Source: Burkholderiales bacterium
Lineage (GTDB): Bacteria > Pseudomonadota > Gammaproteobacteria > Burkholderiales > Burkholderiaceae
Assembly: GCA_947372535.1 (NCBI GenBank)
Contig: CANBUA010000263.1
Coordinates: forward strand, 1-6,612
Length of the DNA: 6,612 nt
Direction: 5' to 3'
This document shows positions 1 to 6,612 of the stretch, in pieces (the stretch's first letter is position 1; every line of letters starts with the position of its first letter). The notes beneath the pieces are model-generated. The model saw only the letters and a list, made by a program, of their open reading frames with translations, had not been told where the DNA came from and searched no databases. The translations under genes and the position numbers were made by a program.

Positions 1-431
1 TTGGCGAACGGGCAGACCAAGTCGATCACCTTGATGCCGGTTTCCAGCAGCTCTTGCGAGGGCGACAGTTCGTCGTACGCAGGGGCCTTGCGGTGGATGG
101 GGGCCGTGTGCGTCTGGTCCACAGGACCACGCTCGTCGATGGGCGCGCCGAGCACGTCCATGATGCGACCCAGGGTCGCCGGGCCCACAGGCACGGTGAT
201 CTGGGCGTTGGTGTTGCTCACCACCATGCCACGGCGCAGGCCGTCGGAGGTGCCCAGCGCAATCGTGCGGACCACGCCGTCGCCGAGTTGCTGTTGCACT
301 TCCAGGGTCAGCGCGGAGCCGTCCATCTTCAGGGCGTCGTACACCTTGGGCATCTGGTCGCGGGGGAATTCCACGTCCACCACGGCGCCGATACACTGAA
401 CGATCTTGCCCACTGCTTGAGTGTTCGCCAT
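1..431 (-). CDS. atpD: F1 ATP synthase beta subunit, N-terminal part (runs off the left edge)
   Basis: This is the catalytic beta subunit of the F1 head, which makes ATP from ADP and phosphate at the alpha/beta interfaces. Only the first 143 codons are present, and the reading frame is open to the window edge. The visible part starts [20 protein letters not shown] and covers the N-terminal beta-barrel domain, including [10 protein letters not shown], the [19 protein letters not shown] segment and the [15 protein letters not shown] lead-in to the nucleotide-binding domain. The Walker A loop and catalytic residues lie outside the window. The ATG at 431 follows an AAGGAA ribosome site (438-443) with 6-nt spacing. 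It sits 31 nt after the atpG stop, which fits one transcript. The identity is certain from the conserved motifs and operon position; completeness of the gene cannot be judged here. Confidence 0.97.
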   Translation of the reverse strand, partial: MANTQAVGKIVQCIGAVVDVEFPRDQMPKVYDALKMDGSALTLEVQQQLGDGVVRTIALGTSDGLRRGMVVSNTNAQITVPVGPATLGRIMDVLGAPIDERGPVDQTHTAPIHRKAPAYDELSPSQELLETGIKVIDLVCPFA

Positions 432-462
432 TTTTCGTTCCTTCAATCAATAAAATCTGAGG

Positions 463-1329
463 TCAAACCGCGGCCGCACCGGCAACGATTTCGGACAATT
501 CCTTGGTGATCGCGGCCTGGCGGGTCTTGTTGTAGACCAGCTTGAGTTCAGCGATCACTGAGCCTGCGTTGTCGGTCGCGGCCTTCATGGCCACCATGCG
601 CGCCGATTGCTCGGACGCCATGTTCTCGGCCACGGCCTGGTAGACCTGTGCTTCCACGTAGCGCACCAGCAGTTCGTCGATCACGGCCACGGGATCGGGC
701 TCGTAGATGTAGTCCCACTGATGGGTTTGCTCGTTGGCCAAGTCGCCAGCCTTGAGCGGCAGCAACTGTTCAACCAGGGCTTCTTGTTTCATCGTGTTGA
801 TGAAGCGCGTGAAGCACAGGTAGACCGACTCGAGCTCGCCCTTGGCGTACGCATCGAGCACCACCTTGACAGGCCCGATGAGCTTTTCGAGGTGAGGCGT
901 GTCGCCCAGTTGGGTGACATGCGAGACCACCTTGGCGCCAATGCGGTTGGCAAAGCCGAAGCCCTTGTTGCCGATGGCGACGACCTCGGCCGTCTGACCG
1001 GCCGCTTCGAGTTCACGCAGCTTGTTGGTCAGGCCGCGCAGCACGTTGGTGTTCATGCCGCCGCACAGCCCCTTGTCGGTGGTCACCACGATGATGCCAA
1101 CCTTCTTGGCGCCAGTGTTGGCGATCATGAACGGGTGGACATACTCAGGGTTGGCCTTGGACAGGTTGGCAGCGATGTTGCGCACCTTCTCTGCGTAAGG
1201 ACGAGCAGCGCGCATGCGCTCCTGCGCCTTGCGCATCTTCGAAGCCGCGACCATTTCCATGGCCTTGGTGATCTTCTTGGTGTTCTCTACGCTCTTGATC
1301 TTGCCGCGTATTTCCTTGCCTGCCGCCAT
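463..1329 (-). CDS. atpG: F1 ATP synthase gamma subunit
   Basis: Gamma is the central rotor shaft that turns inside the alpha3beta3 head and couples proton flow in Fo to catalysis. The 288-residue protein matches the usual bacterial length. Its N-terminal helix carries the conserved [20 protein letters not shown] signature near residues 8-27. The middle Rossmann-like domain includes [13 protein letters not shown] (about 83-95). The C-terminal helix contains the conserved [18 protein letters not shown] segment followed by an [12 protein letters not shown] end, the region that inserts into the head. The ATG at 1329 has an AGGAG site (1336-1340) at good spacing. That site directly abuts the atpA TAA stop at 1341-1343, so the two genes are 11 nt apart and probably translationally coupled. 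No truncation or missing motif is visible. Confidence 0.98.
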   Translation of the reverse strand: MAAGKEIRGKIKSVENTKKITKAMEMVAASKMRKAQERMRAARPYAEKVRNIAANLSKANPEYVHPFMIANTGAKKVGIIVVTTDKGLCGGMNTNVLRGLTNKLRELEAAGQTAEVVAIGNKGFGFANRIGAKVVSHVTQLGDTPHLEKLIGPVKVVLDAYAKGELESVYLCFTRFINTMKQEALVEQLLPLKAGDLANEQTHQWDYIYEPDPVAVIDELLVRYVEAQVYQAVAENMASEQSARMVAMKAATDNAGSVIAELKLVYNKTRQAAITKELSEIVAGAAAV

Positions 1330-1340
1330 GGCGTGCTCCT

Positions 1341-2894
1341 TTAGGCGAAAGTCTTCTTGAACGCGACGACGGCCGATTGCAGTTCGGCTTCAGCGTCTTT
1401 GTCCAAGGCCTTCGCGGCTTCGATCTTGCTCAGCAGCGCAGCGTGGCTGGTCTTGAGGAACTGATGCAGACCCGACTCAAAAGCCAGGATCTTCTTCACG
1501 TCCACATCGTCCATGTAGCCCTTGTTCACGGCGAACAGCGTCGCGCCCATCAGCGAGATAGACAGCGGCGAGTACTGAGCCTGCTTGAGCAGTTCGGTCA
1601 CACGGGCGCCACGGTCCAGCTGCTTGCGGGTCGCTTCGTCCAGATCAGAGGCGAACTGCGCGAAAGCGGCCAGTTCACGGTACTGCGCCAAGTCGGTACG
1701 GATACCGCCGGACAGGCCCTTGATGATCTTGGTCTGGGCAGCACCACCGACGCGCGACACCGAGATACCGGCGTTGATGGCGGGGCGGATACCAGCGTTG
1801 AACAGCGAGGTTTCCAGGAAGATCTGACCGTCGGTGATCGAGATCACGTTGGTCGGAACGAACGCGGACACGTCACCGGCTTGCGTTTCGATGATCGGCA
1901 GTGCCGTCAGCGAACCGGTCTTGCCCTTGACGGCGCCGTTGGTGAACTTCTCGACGTAGTCGGCGTTCACGCGGGCTGCACGTTCCAACAAGCGCGAGTG
2001 GATGTAGAACACATCGCCAGGGTAGGCTTCGCGGCCTGGTGGGCGACGCAGCAGCAGCGAGACCTGGCGATAAGCCACGGCTTGCTTGGACAAGTCGTCA
2101 TAAACGATCAGCGCGTCTTCGCCGCGGTCGCGGAAGTACTCGCCCATCGTGCAACCCGAGTAGGGAGACACGAACTGCATGGCAGCCGACTCGGAGGCCG
2201 AAGCGGCCACCACAATCGTGTAAGCCATGGCACCAGCGTTTTCCAGGGCGCGCACGACGTTCTTGATCGAGGATGCCTTCTGACCGATGGCGACGTAGAT
2301 GCAAGTGACGCCTTGGCCCTTCTGGGCGATGATGGCGTCGATGGCCACGGCCGTCTTGCCGGTCTGGCGGTCACCAATGATCAGCTCGCGCTGGCCACGG
2401 CCGACGGGCACCATCGAGTCGATGGACTTGATGCCGGTCTGCAGAGGCTGCGATACCGACTCACGGGCGATCACGCCAGGGGCGATCTTCTCGATGGGAG
2501 AAGACAGCTTGGCATCGATCGGGCCCTTGCCGTCGATGGGCTGACCCAGGGCGTTGACCACGCGGCCAATCAGCTCGGGGCCCACGGGCACTTCCAGAAT
2601 GCGGCCCGTGCACTTGACGGTGTCGCCTTCGGAGATGTGCTCGTACTCGCCCAGAATCACGGCGCCGACAGAGTCGCGCTCGAGGTTCAGGGCCAGGCCG
2701 AATGTAGGGATGCCGCTGGCGTTGGCAGGGAACTCCAGCATTTCGCCCTGCATCACATCGGACAAGCCGTGGACGCGGACGATGCCGTCGGTCACCGAGA
2801 TGACGGTGCCCTGATTGCCAATGTCGGCAGCCGCGCCGAGACCTTCGATGCGGCTCTTGATCAGTTCGGAAATTTCTGAGGGATTCAGTTGCAT
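1341..2894 (-). CDS. atpA: F1 ATP synthase alpha subunit
   Basis: Alpha is the non-catalytic nucleotide-binding subunit of the F1 hexamer and supplies the arginine finger to the beta active site. The 517-residue product begins [18 protein letters not shown]. It shows Walker A GDRQTGKT (residues 174-181), a Walker B-like ALIVYDD (261-267), the ATPase alpha/beta signature [10 protein letters not shown] (371-380) and Arg381 in SVSRVGG as the likely arginine finger (E. coli Arg376). The C-terminal helical bundle is complete. The frame extends 11 codons upstream to a GTG at 2927, but I chose the ATG at 2894. It has a GGGAGC ribosome site (2902-2907) 7 nt upstream and matches the usual family N-terminus, whereas the GTG lies inside a hairpin with no ribosome site. 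It is preceded by an unusually long 148-nt gap after atpH. Confidence 0.98.
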   Translation of the reverse strand: MQLNPSEISELIKSRIEGLGAAADIGNQGTVISVTDGIVRVHGLSDVMQGEMLEFPANASGIPTFGLALNLERDSVGAVILGEYEHISEGDTVKCTGRILEVPVGPELIGRVVNALGQPIDGKGPIDAKLSSPIEKIAPGVIARESVSQPLQTGIKSIDSMVPVGRGQRELIIGDRQTGKTAVAIDAIIAQKGQGVTCIYVAIGQKASSIKNVVRALENAGAMAYTIVVAASASESAAMQFVSPYSGCTMGEYFRDRGEDALIVYDDLSKQAVAYRQVSLLLRRPPGREAYPGDVFYIHSRLLERAARVNADYVEKFTNGAVKGKTGSLTALPIIETQAGDVSAFVPTNVISITDGQIFLETSLFNAGIRPAINAGISVSRVGGAAQTKIIKGLSGGIRTDLAQYRELAAFAQFASDLDEATRKQLDRGARVTELLKQAQYSPLSISLMGATLFAVNKGYMDDVDVKKILAFESGLHQFLKTSHAALLSKIEAAKALDKDAEAELQSAVVAFKKTFA

Positions 2895-2921
2895 TTGCTT
2901 TGCTCCCAGTCTGGTCAATGG

Positions 2922-2937
2922 CTGCACACCGGTGCAG
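2922..2937 (-). other. Perfect small hairpin upstream of the atpA ribosome site
   Basis: On the coding strand the sequence CTGCAC-CGGT-GTGCAG forms a perfect 6-bp GC-rich stem with a 4-nt loop. Its 3' foot lies 14 nt upstream of the GGGAGC ribosome site of atpA. There is no U-run after it, so it is not a Rho-independent terminator. It could protect the downstream mRNA from 3'-to-5' decay or hold the ribosome site open. The pairing is seen directly; the role is inferred. Confidence 0.5.
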
Positions 2938-2971
2938 ATCCAGTTGACAACAACCGGCTGTATTCAGGGGT

Positions 2972-3002
2972 CACTTGAAGGCCCCGAAAAGGCCAGCCAG
3001 TG
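2972..3002 (-). other. Imperfect hairpin in the atpH-atpA gap
   Basis: On the coding strand a CACT/AGTG outer pair and a GGCC/GGCC inner pair bracket a 7-nt loop (TTTTCGG), with a largely unpaired 4x4 internal loop between them. The GGCCTT unit also occurs twice as a direct repeat. The stem is short and interrupted, and no T-run follows, so this is weak evidence for a structured RNA element and not for a terminator. Confidence 0.3.
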
Positions 3003-3042
3003 GGTTTGAGCGACTATTCTTTGATGCGCAGAGGCTCCAGCT

Positions 3043-3576
3043 TCAGGCCAGGAGTGCCGACTTCATGCGTTCCAGGCGGGCCTTGACGGAGGTGTCGAGC
3101 ACCTCGTCACCCACCACCACACGCACGCCGCCGATCAGCTCAGGGTCCACCTGGACCGAGAGCGTCAGTTTGCGCCCGAAACGCTGCTCCAGCGCACCTT
3201 GGATGTCGGCCAACTGGGCCGCATCGACGGGAAACGCACTGTGCACAACAGCTTCGGACACGCCCTGACGGGCACGCACGAGGGTTTGGAACTGCTCGGC
3301 CATCAACGGCAATGCCGCCAGACGACCGTTGTCCAGAACGGTACGCAAGAAATTGGCCACGGCCGGAGCCAGAGCCACCTTGGCGGCACCCGTCATCACC
3401 TCGAACACTTGTTGTTCGTTGAATCGGGGGTTGCCGGACAGCGAGCGCAATTGCGGGTCGCTGGCCACGTCAGCCAAGGCTTGGACCTGTCCGAGCCAAC
3501 CATTGAGGTCGGCATCGGGGGCGGCCTTGAACAAGGCTTCGGCGTAAGGACGGGCGATGGTGGCAAGCTCGGCCAT
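3043..3576 (-). CDS. atpH: F1 ATP synthase delta subunit (OSCP-type)
   Basis: Delta sits on top of the F1 head and joins it to the b-subunit peripheral stalk, so the head does not spin with the rotor. The 177-residue product is the same length as E. coli delta. It starts [19 protein letters not shown], the typical N-terminal helical domain that binds alpha. It ends with the conserved [20 protein letters not shown] segment followed by [11 protein letters not shown], the delta-family C-terminal signature. The frame could start two codons earlier at a TTG (3582), but the ATG at 3576 fits the family and has a GGAG site 8 nt upstream inside the last codons of atpF. Only 2 nt separate it from the atpF stop, which suggests translational coupling. 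Confidence 0.97.
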   Translation of the reverse strand: MAELATIARPYAEALFKAAPDADLNGWLGQVQALADVASDPQLRSLSGNPRFNEQQVFEVMTGAAKVALAPAVANFLRTVLDNGRLAALPLMAEQFQTLVRARQGVSEAVVHSAFPVDAAQLADIQGALEQRFGRKLTLSVQVDPELIGGVRVVVGDEVLDTSVKARLERMKSALLA

Positions 3577-3578
3577 GA

Positions 3579-4049
3579 TCAAAGCTCCGATTTCAGGCGG
3601 CTCAGCAGATCCGCATGGACCTGGGCTGAGACCTCGCGCCGCAGGATTTGCTCTGCACCCTTGACGGCCAGGCCAGCGACTTGTTCGCGCAGGGCTTCAC
3701 GAGCCTGCACGACCAGCTGGTCGGCTTCCGCCTTGGCATCAGCGACGATCTTGGTGGCTTCGGCCGTTGCACGGCTTTTGGCTTCCTCGACCATGCTGTT
3801 GCCGCGCTTTTCAGCGTCGGCAATGCGTTTGGCGATGTCGTCACGGGATTGAGCAAGTTCTTGCTGCACGCGCTGGTTGGCGGATGCGAGTTCTGACTTG
3901 GCCTTGTCGGCAGCAGCCAGACCGTCCGCGATCTTGGTAGCGCGCTCGTCGAGAGCCTTCGTGATCGGGGGCCACACGAATTTCATCGTGAACCACCACA
4001 GGATCATGAAGACCACGATCTGCGCAATCAGCGTTGCGTTCAGATTCAC
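3579..4049 (-). CDS. atpF: Fo ATP synthase subunit b, GTG start
   Basis: Subunit b forms the dimeric peripheral stalk that anchors F1 to the membrane. The 156-residue product (same length as E. coli b) has one N-terminal membrane helix (about residues 5-24, [18 protein letters not shown]). A long charged, alanine-rich coiled coil follows from about residue 30 to the end (repeated [14 protein letters not shown] and [14 protein letters not shown] stretches). The start codon is GTG at 4049. In-frame reading upstream meets a TGA 33 nt before it with no ATG, GTG or TTG between, and the next downstream ATG (codon 15) would cut the membrane helix, so the GTG is effectively forced. An AAAGGG site lies 8 nt upstream, partly inside a predicted hairpin. 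Membrane protein; two copies per complex are expected. Confidence 0.97.
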   Translation of the reverse strand: MNLNATLIAQIVVFMILWWFTMKFVWPPITKALDERATKIADGLAAADKAKSELASANQRVQQELAQSRDDIAKRIADAEKRGNSMVEEAKSRATAEATKIVADAKAEADQLVVQAREALREQVAGLAVKGAEQILRREVSAQVHADLLSRLKSEL

Positions 4050-4060
4050 GGCTCTAACCC

Positions 4061-4094
4061 TTTCTCGGTTAAATGAACAATGTCAGTCGAGAAA
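4061..4094 (-). promoter_or_regulatory. Hairpin overlapping the atpF ribosome-binding site
   Basis: In the 53-nt atpE-atpF gap, TTTCTCG (4088-4094) on the coding strand can pair perfectly with CGAGAAA (4061-4067) across a 20-nt loop. The 3' arm ends in the adenines of the AAAGGG ribosome site of atpF. Such pairing, together with the GTG start, could keep atpF translation lower than that of atpE, as the c:b stoichiometry requires. The inverted repeat is seen; the effect is inferred. Confidence 0.4.
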
Positions 4095-4102
4095 AAGACC
4101 GA

Positions 4103-4420
<318 letters not shown>

Positions 4421-4432
4421 TGAAAGCCCAAA

Positions 4433-4456
4433 GATCAGAGGGGGGGATAACTGATC
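4433..4456 (-). other. Hairpin and C7 run at the end of atpB
   Basis: GATCAG and CTGATC form a 6-bp inverted repeat around a 12-nt loop that contains seven consecutive C on the coding strand (plus-strand G run 4440-4446). One arm overlaps the atpB stop codon. There is no T-run directly after the stem, so it is not a convincing terminator. It may be a weak barrier to RNA decay between atpB and atpE, or chance. Confidence 0.3.
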
Positions 4457-5348
4457 AGTGGCCGTCGTGAGCCTGACCGATGTACACCAGGGTCAACATC
4501 ATGAAGATGAAGGCCTGGAGCGTGATGATCAGGATGTGGAAGATGGCCCAGGCGGTGCCCGCGATGATGTGACCGATCCAAAGACCGATGCCACCCAGCG
4601 AAGCGAAACCAGCTGCGCCCATCAAGGCGATCAGCATGAACACCAGCTCGCCGGCGTACATGTTGCCCCACAGCCGCATGCCGTGGGAGATGGTCTTGGC
4701 ACCGAACTCAATCAGGTTCAGACCAAAGTTGGCGGGGGCCAGCAGGATGATGCCGACCGGGCTGTGCGCATGGAAAGGTGCCGTGAACAGCTCCTTGATC
4801 CAACCGAACAGGCCCTTGATCTTGATGTTGTAGTACAGGCAGATCAGCAGCACGCTGAAGGACATGCCCAGGGTGATGGACAGGTCGGCCGACGGCACGA
4901 TCCGCAGGTAGGCATGGTGCGCATCCAGGCCTCGAGCTTCATAGACCTTGCTCCAGATGGTGGGCAGCAGGTCCAGAGGCAGCAAGTCCATGGCGTTCAT
5001 GAAGAAGATCCACACGAACACGGTCAGGGCCACCGGCGCGACGGCCTTGCGGGACGTGGCGTTGTGGATGATGCCCTTGGCTTGCGTGTCGACCATCTCG
5101 ACGATGATCTCGATGGCAGCCTGGAAACGACCGGGCACGCCGGAGGTGGCCTTGCTCGCGGCACGCCACAGCACGAAAACCGCCAGCAAACCCAACACGA
5201 CCGACCAGAAGACCGAATCGATGTTGATGTAGGAGAAGTCGGCAATCGACTGCGCCTCGTGGTGGTTTTGCAGGTGGCGCAAGTGGTGATTGATGTATTC
5301 ACCTGCGGTGGGCCCGGCGTGGGCCACTGCGTGTTCTTCAGCAGACAT
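4455..5348 (-). CDS. atpB: Fo ATP synthase subunit a (proton channel stator)
   Basis: Subunit a provides the two proton half-channels next to the c ring. The 297-residue membrane protein has a soluble His-rich N-terminus ([12 protein letters not shown]) and several hydrophobic helices. Near residue 225 it carries the essential arginine in [14 protein letters not shown] (E. coli Arg210), with Glu234 in the same motif. The last helix has His271 and Gln278 in [13 protein letters not shown], matching the E. coli His245 and Gln252 positions. The frame extends two codons upstream to a TTG (5354), but the ATG at 5348 gives the family-typical MSAE start, with a modest GAG-type ribosome site about 9 nt upstream. 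It begins 17 nt after the atpI stop. Length and key residues are normal. Confidence 0.97.
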   Translation of the reverse strand: MSAEEHAVAHAGPTAGEYINHHLRHLQNHHEAQSIADFSYINIDSVFWSVVLGLLAVFVLWRAASKATSGVPGRFQAAIEIIVEMVDTQAKGIIHNATSRKAVAPVALTVFVWIFFMNAMDLLPLDLLPTIWSKVYEARGLDAHHAYLRIVPSADLSITLGMSFSVLLICLYYNIKIKGLFGWIKELFTAPFHAHSPVGIILLAPANFGLNLIEFGAKTISHGMRLWGNMYAGELVFMLIALMGAAGFASLGGIGLWIGHIIAGTAWAIFHILIITLQAFIFMMLTLVYIGQAHDGH

Positions 5349-5365
5349 CAGCAACTCTCGTCAAA

Positions 5366-5839
5366 TCAAAAATTTTTTCTCAAGCGGCGCTGCCAGAGCA
5401 ACGCCACCCCAATGACCTTCATGCACAACACCATCGTCACCAGCATGGCCGCCCAGCTCAAGGGTCGGATGACGGCGGGCGCCAGGGCGAGCATCGCACC
5501 AGCACACACCATCTTGATGAGCTCCCACACCAGGAGCCCACCCACACTGCGACCAGCCCGCGGCCCAAATACCCCACGCGCCATCAGCACGTTGGGCACC
5601 ACCGCCACGGCCGCGCCATACAAGGCGGAGACCGCAGCAGAAGCGCTGCGAGACAGGGCCCACCACACCAGCGCGACAAGCACACCCACCAGGGCCTGCA
5701 CGGCAATGACTTGCCAAGCGGACATCGATGGATGCCGGGCGATCAGGGCTTGCGCCTCTTCACGCGTCAGCGGCCGGACGGGCGGCTCAAGATCCTCTTG
5801 TCCATCGGGCCACTGCGACTGATTCATTGATTCATTCAT
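5366..5839 (-). CDS. atpI: ATP synthase subunit I (AtpI), assembly or ion-supply membrane protein
   Basis: AtpI is not part of the finished enzyme. In other bacteria it has been linked to c-ring assembly and to magnesium or ion supply. With the ATG at 5839 the product is 157 residues. A soluble, polar N-terminal segment of about 40 residues (PPVRPLTREEAQALIARHP) is followed by four likely membrane helices near residues 43-62, 69-91, 100-122 and 128-149. The family-like GAAVAVVPN motif is in helix 2 and WELIK is in helix 3. The E. coli protein is shorter, so the N-terminal extension is a difference. The start is uncertain: a second in-frame ATG lies at 5827 and a TTG at 5857, and none has a strong ribosome site. 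Being first in the operon, directly after the promoter, supports the call. Confidence 0.88.
   Translation of the reverse strand: MNESMNQSQWPDGQEDLEPPVRPLTREEAQALIARHPSMSAWQVIAVQALVGVLVALVWWALSRSASAAVSALYGAAVAVVPNVLMARGVFGPRAGRSVGGLLVWELIKMVCAGAMLALAPAVIRPLSWAAMLVTMVLCMKVIGVALLWQRRLRKNF
5821..5839 (-). repeat. 8-nt tandem repeat across the atpI start codons
   Basis: The plus-strand unit GATTCATT occurs twice in tandem (5821-5828, 5829-5836) with a partial third copy. On the coding strand it creates three ATGs within 15 nt, at 5839 and 5827 in the atpI frame and at 5835 out of frame. The middle ATG reads Met-Asn-Gln-stop, and its TGA overlaps the third ATG. Confidence 0.7.
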
Positions 5840-5894
5840 CAGTTGGGCACTCAACAAAACAAGGATCCCGACCTGTTGTCGGCAAAACCGCCGG

Positions 5895-5923
5895 ATTATA
5901 CGCGTTTACCCATGACCATCCAA
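5895..5923 (-). promoter_or_regulatory. Sigma70-like promoter of the atp operon
   Basis: On the minus strand a perfect -10 box TATAAT (5895-5900) lies exactly 17 nt downstream of TTGGAT (5918-5923), which keeps the TTG half of the -35 consensus. Transcription would start near 5888 and give a leader of about 50 nt before the atpI ATG at 5839. No other good promoter was seen for the operon in the window. Confidence 0.7.
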
Positions 5924-6012
5924 GGGGGGCACATGCAATGTCGCTGAGGCCCCCTCATGCAAGGGTGGCGACGCCCCTGAAAGCCGAGGCTGTTGGACAC
6001 CCGGTTTGTTCG

Positions 6013-6018
6013 CATAAT
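6013..6018 (+). promoter_or_regulatory. Possible -10 box for the dioxygenase gene
   Basis: CATAAT matches five of six -10 positions and lies 25 nt upstream of the ATG at 6044, which would give a leader of roughly 20 nt. No good -35 box is present at the right distance; TTGGAC lies only 14 nt upstream. It is a weak candidate that may depend on an activator. Confidence 0.35.
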
Positions 6019-6033
6019 GAAGCATCGCCCTGC

Positions 6034-6038
6034 GGAGG
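6034..6038 (+). promoter_or_regulatory. Ribosome-binding site of the dioxygenase gene
   Basis: GGAGG followed by 5 nt and ATG at 6044 is a near-ideal site and fixes the start of this open-ended gene. The protein then begins MFGDLIFRQLFDAASSTYTY, a normal start for the ETHE1 family. Confidence 0.85.
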
Positions 6039-6043
6039 AAGCC

Positions 6044-6612
6044 ATGTTCGGCGACCTGATCTTCAGGCAGTTGTTCGACGCTGCCTCATCCACCTACACC
6101 TACTTGCTCGGGTGCGCCGCCACACGACAAGCCTTGATCATCGACCCCGTCTTTGAGCAGCATGGGCGGGACCACGCGCTGATCCAAGAGTTGAACCTTC
6201 ATTTGGTCGCCGCACTCGACACCCACTGTCATGCTGACCACGTGACCGGCGCGTGGCTGATGCAACAGGCCACCGGCAGTCGGATCGGTGTCTCCCAGCG
6301 TTACATGGCCGAAGGTCTGCACGGCGCCGACCTGTTGCTGGATCACGGCGACCGTGTCACCTTCGGCCAGCGGCACCTCGATGTGCGCACCACACCAGGG
6401 CACACCGCTGGCTGCCTCACTTTTGTCAGCGACGACCAGCACCTGGCCTTCACGGGCGACTGCCTGCTGATCCGGGGCGCGGGCCGCTGCGATTTTCAGC
6501 AGGGCCATGCCAGCACGCTTTACCGATCCATCACTGAACAGATTTTCACGCTGCCCGAGGACTGCCTGGTTTTGCCCGCCCACGACTACAGCGGGCGCAC
6601 GATGTCGTGCAT
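6044..6612 (+). CDS. Persulfide dioxygenase-like MBL-fold protein (ETHE1 type), N-terminal part
   Basis: ETHE1-type enzymes are mononuclear iron dioxygenases that oxidise glutathione persulfide to sulfite and detoxify sulfide. The window shows 189 codons, open at the right edge. The metallo-beta-lactamase fold is shown by THCHADHVTG (His61, His63, Asp65, His66), TPGHTAGC (His120) and TGDCLLIRG (Asp139). The first His, His120 and Asp139 correspond to the iron ligands of human ETHE1 (His79, His135, Asp154). The subgroup marker follows as GRCDFQQG (148-155, with the substrate-site Arg148), then PAHDYSGRT (His180). The usual form of the marker is GRTDFQQG. The ATG has an excellent GGAGG site (6034-6038) 5 nt upstream. 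It is divergent from the atp operon, so its expression is probably separate. No signal peptide is visible, so it is likely cytoplasmic. Whether a rhodanese domain follows cannot be seen. Confidence 0.88.
   Translation, partial: MFGDLIFRQLFDAASSTYTYLLGCAATRQALIIDPVFEQHGRDHALIQELNLHLVAALDTHCHADHVTGAWLMQQATGSRIGVSQRYMAEGLHGADLLLDHGDRVTFGQRHLDVRTTPGHTAGCLTFVSDDQHLAFTGDCLLIRGAGRCDFQQGHASTLYRSITEQIFTLPEDCLVLPAHDYSGRTMSC

Larger units (their letters stand above)
2895..3042 (-). other. Long atpH-atpA intercistronic region
   Basis: This 148-nt spacer is far longer than the other gaps in the operon (2 to 82 nt). It contains no convincing open reading frame. Read on the coding strand it holds an imperfect hairpin (2972-3002), a perfect 6-bp hairpin (2922-2937) and the atpA ribosome site (2902-2907). 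I looked for an internal sigma70 promoter. A TTGTCA box occurs, but nothing resembling a -10 box follows at 16-18 nt, so I do not call one. The region divides the Fo, b and delta genes from the F1 head genes and may serve RNA processing or translation control, which is inference. Confidence 0.75.
5840..6043. other. Divergent intergenic region between atpI and the dioxygenase gene
   Basis: These 204 nt separate two genes that point away from each other. They contain the well-formed atp promoter facing left and a weaker promoter candidate facing right. Between them is a GC-rich stretch (about 5924-5990) with G and C runs and two CATGCAA copies (5933-5939, 5958-5964). I could not assign an operator or small RNA to that stretch. 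Confidence 0.7.

Noticed and set aside
1377..2879. A 500-codon plus-strand open frame antisense to atpA
   Set aside because: It mirrors the codon structure of atpA, has no ribosome site or domain, and its composition is typical of an antisense shadow.
2895..2927. An 11-codon N-terminal extension of AtpA from a GTG at 2927
   Set aside because: The GTG is inside a hairpin and lacks a ribosome site, while the ATG at 2894 has GGGAGC at 7 nt and gives the normal family N-terminus.
2941..2960. An internal sigma70 promoter before atpA based on a TTGTCA box
   Set aside because: At 16-18 nt downstream the sequence is GC-rich with no -10-like hexamer.
2972..3002. A Rho-independent terminator between atpH and atpA
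   Set aside because: The stem is interrupted and not followed by a T-run on the coding strand, and termination here would separate essential F1 genes from their only visible promoter.
4458..5822. A 454-codon plus-strand open frame antisense to atpB and atpI
   Set aside because: It lies opposite two certain genes, its protein is low-complexity and rich in His, Asp, Gln and Arg with no recognisable domain, and long antisense frames are expected in GC-rich coding DNA. Its crossing of the atpI-atpB gap is chance absence of stops.
6086..6583. A minus-strand open frame opposite the dioxygenase gene
   Set aside because: The opposite strand encodes clear metal-binding and ETHE1 motifs with a strong ribosome site; the minus-strand product shows no recognisable family.

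Overview
The window holds most of a bacterial F1Fo ATP synthase (atp) operon on the minus strand. At the right edge, pointing the other way, is the start of a metallo-beta-lactamase-fold gene of the persulfide dioxygenase (ETHE1) type. The gene order atpI-atpB-atpE-atpF-atpH-atpA-atpG-atpD, the high GC content and the protein sequences (for example AtpB beginning [12 protein letters not shown], AtpF beginning [10 protein letters not shown], and an AtpI with a soluble N-terminal extension) point to a betaproteobacterium of the order Burkholderiales, probably near Comamonadaceae. That placement is from memory of the families, not from a search.

Layout in the direction of operon transcription (right to left): a sigma70-like promoter (TATAAT at 5895-5900), atpI (5839-5366), atpB (5348-4455), an 82-nt gap with a pyrimidine-rich leader, atpE (4372-4103), a 53-nt gap with a hairpin, atpF with a GTG start (4049-3579), atpH (3576-3043), an unusually long 148-nt gap with two hairpins, atpA (2894-1341), atpG (1329-463), and atpD from 431, which runs off the left edge after 143 codons. 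atpC would be expected beyond the left edge. To the right, a 204-nt divergent intergenic region leads to the partial dioxygenase gene at 6044 onward on the plus strand.

The Fo genes (a, c, b) encode the membrane proton path, rotor ring and peripheral stalk. The F1 genes (delta, alpha, gamma, beta) encode the catalytic head, central shaft and upper stalk connector. AtpI is a small membrane protein associated with assembly or ion supply. All subunits that are complete in the window have normal length and keep their key residues: Arg225 of subunit a, Asp60 of subunit c, and the Walker A motif and arginine finger of alpha. The operon therefore looks fully functional and proton-driven. Most of the unusual signal lies in the spaces between genes, where RNA structure and leader composition may set subunit stoichiometry. 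I see no mobile element, CRISPR array, RNA gene or novel multi-gene system here.
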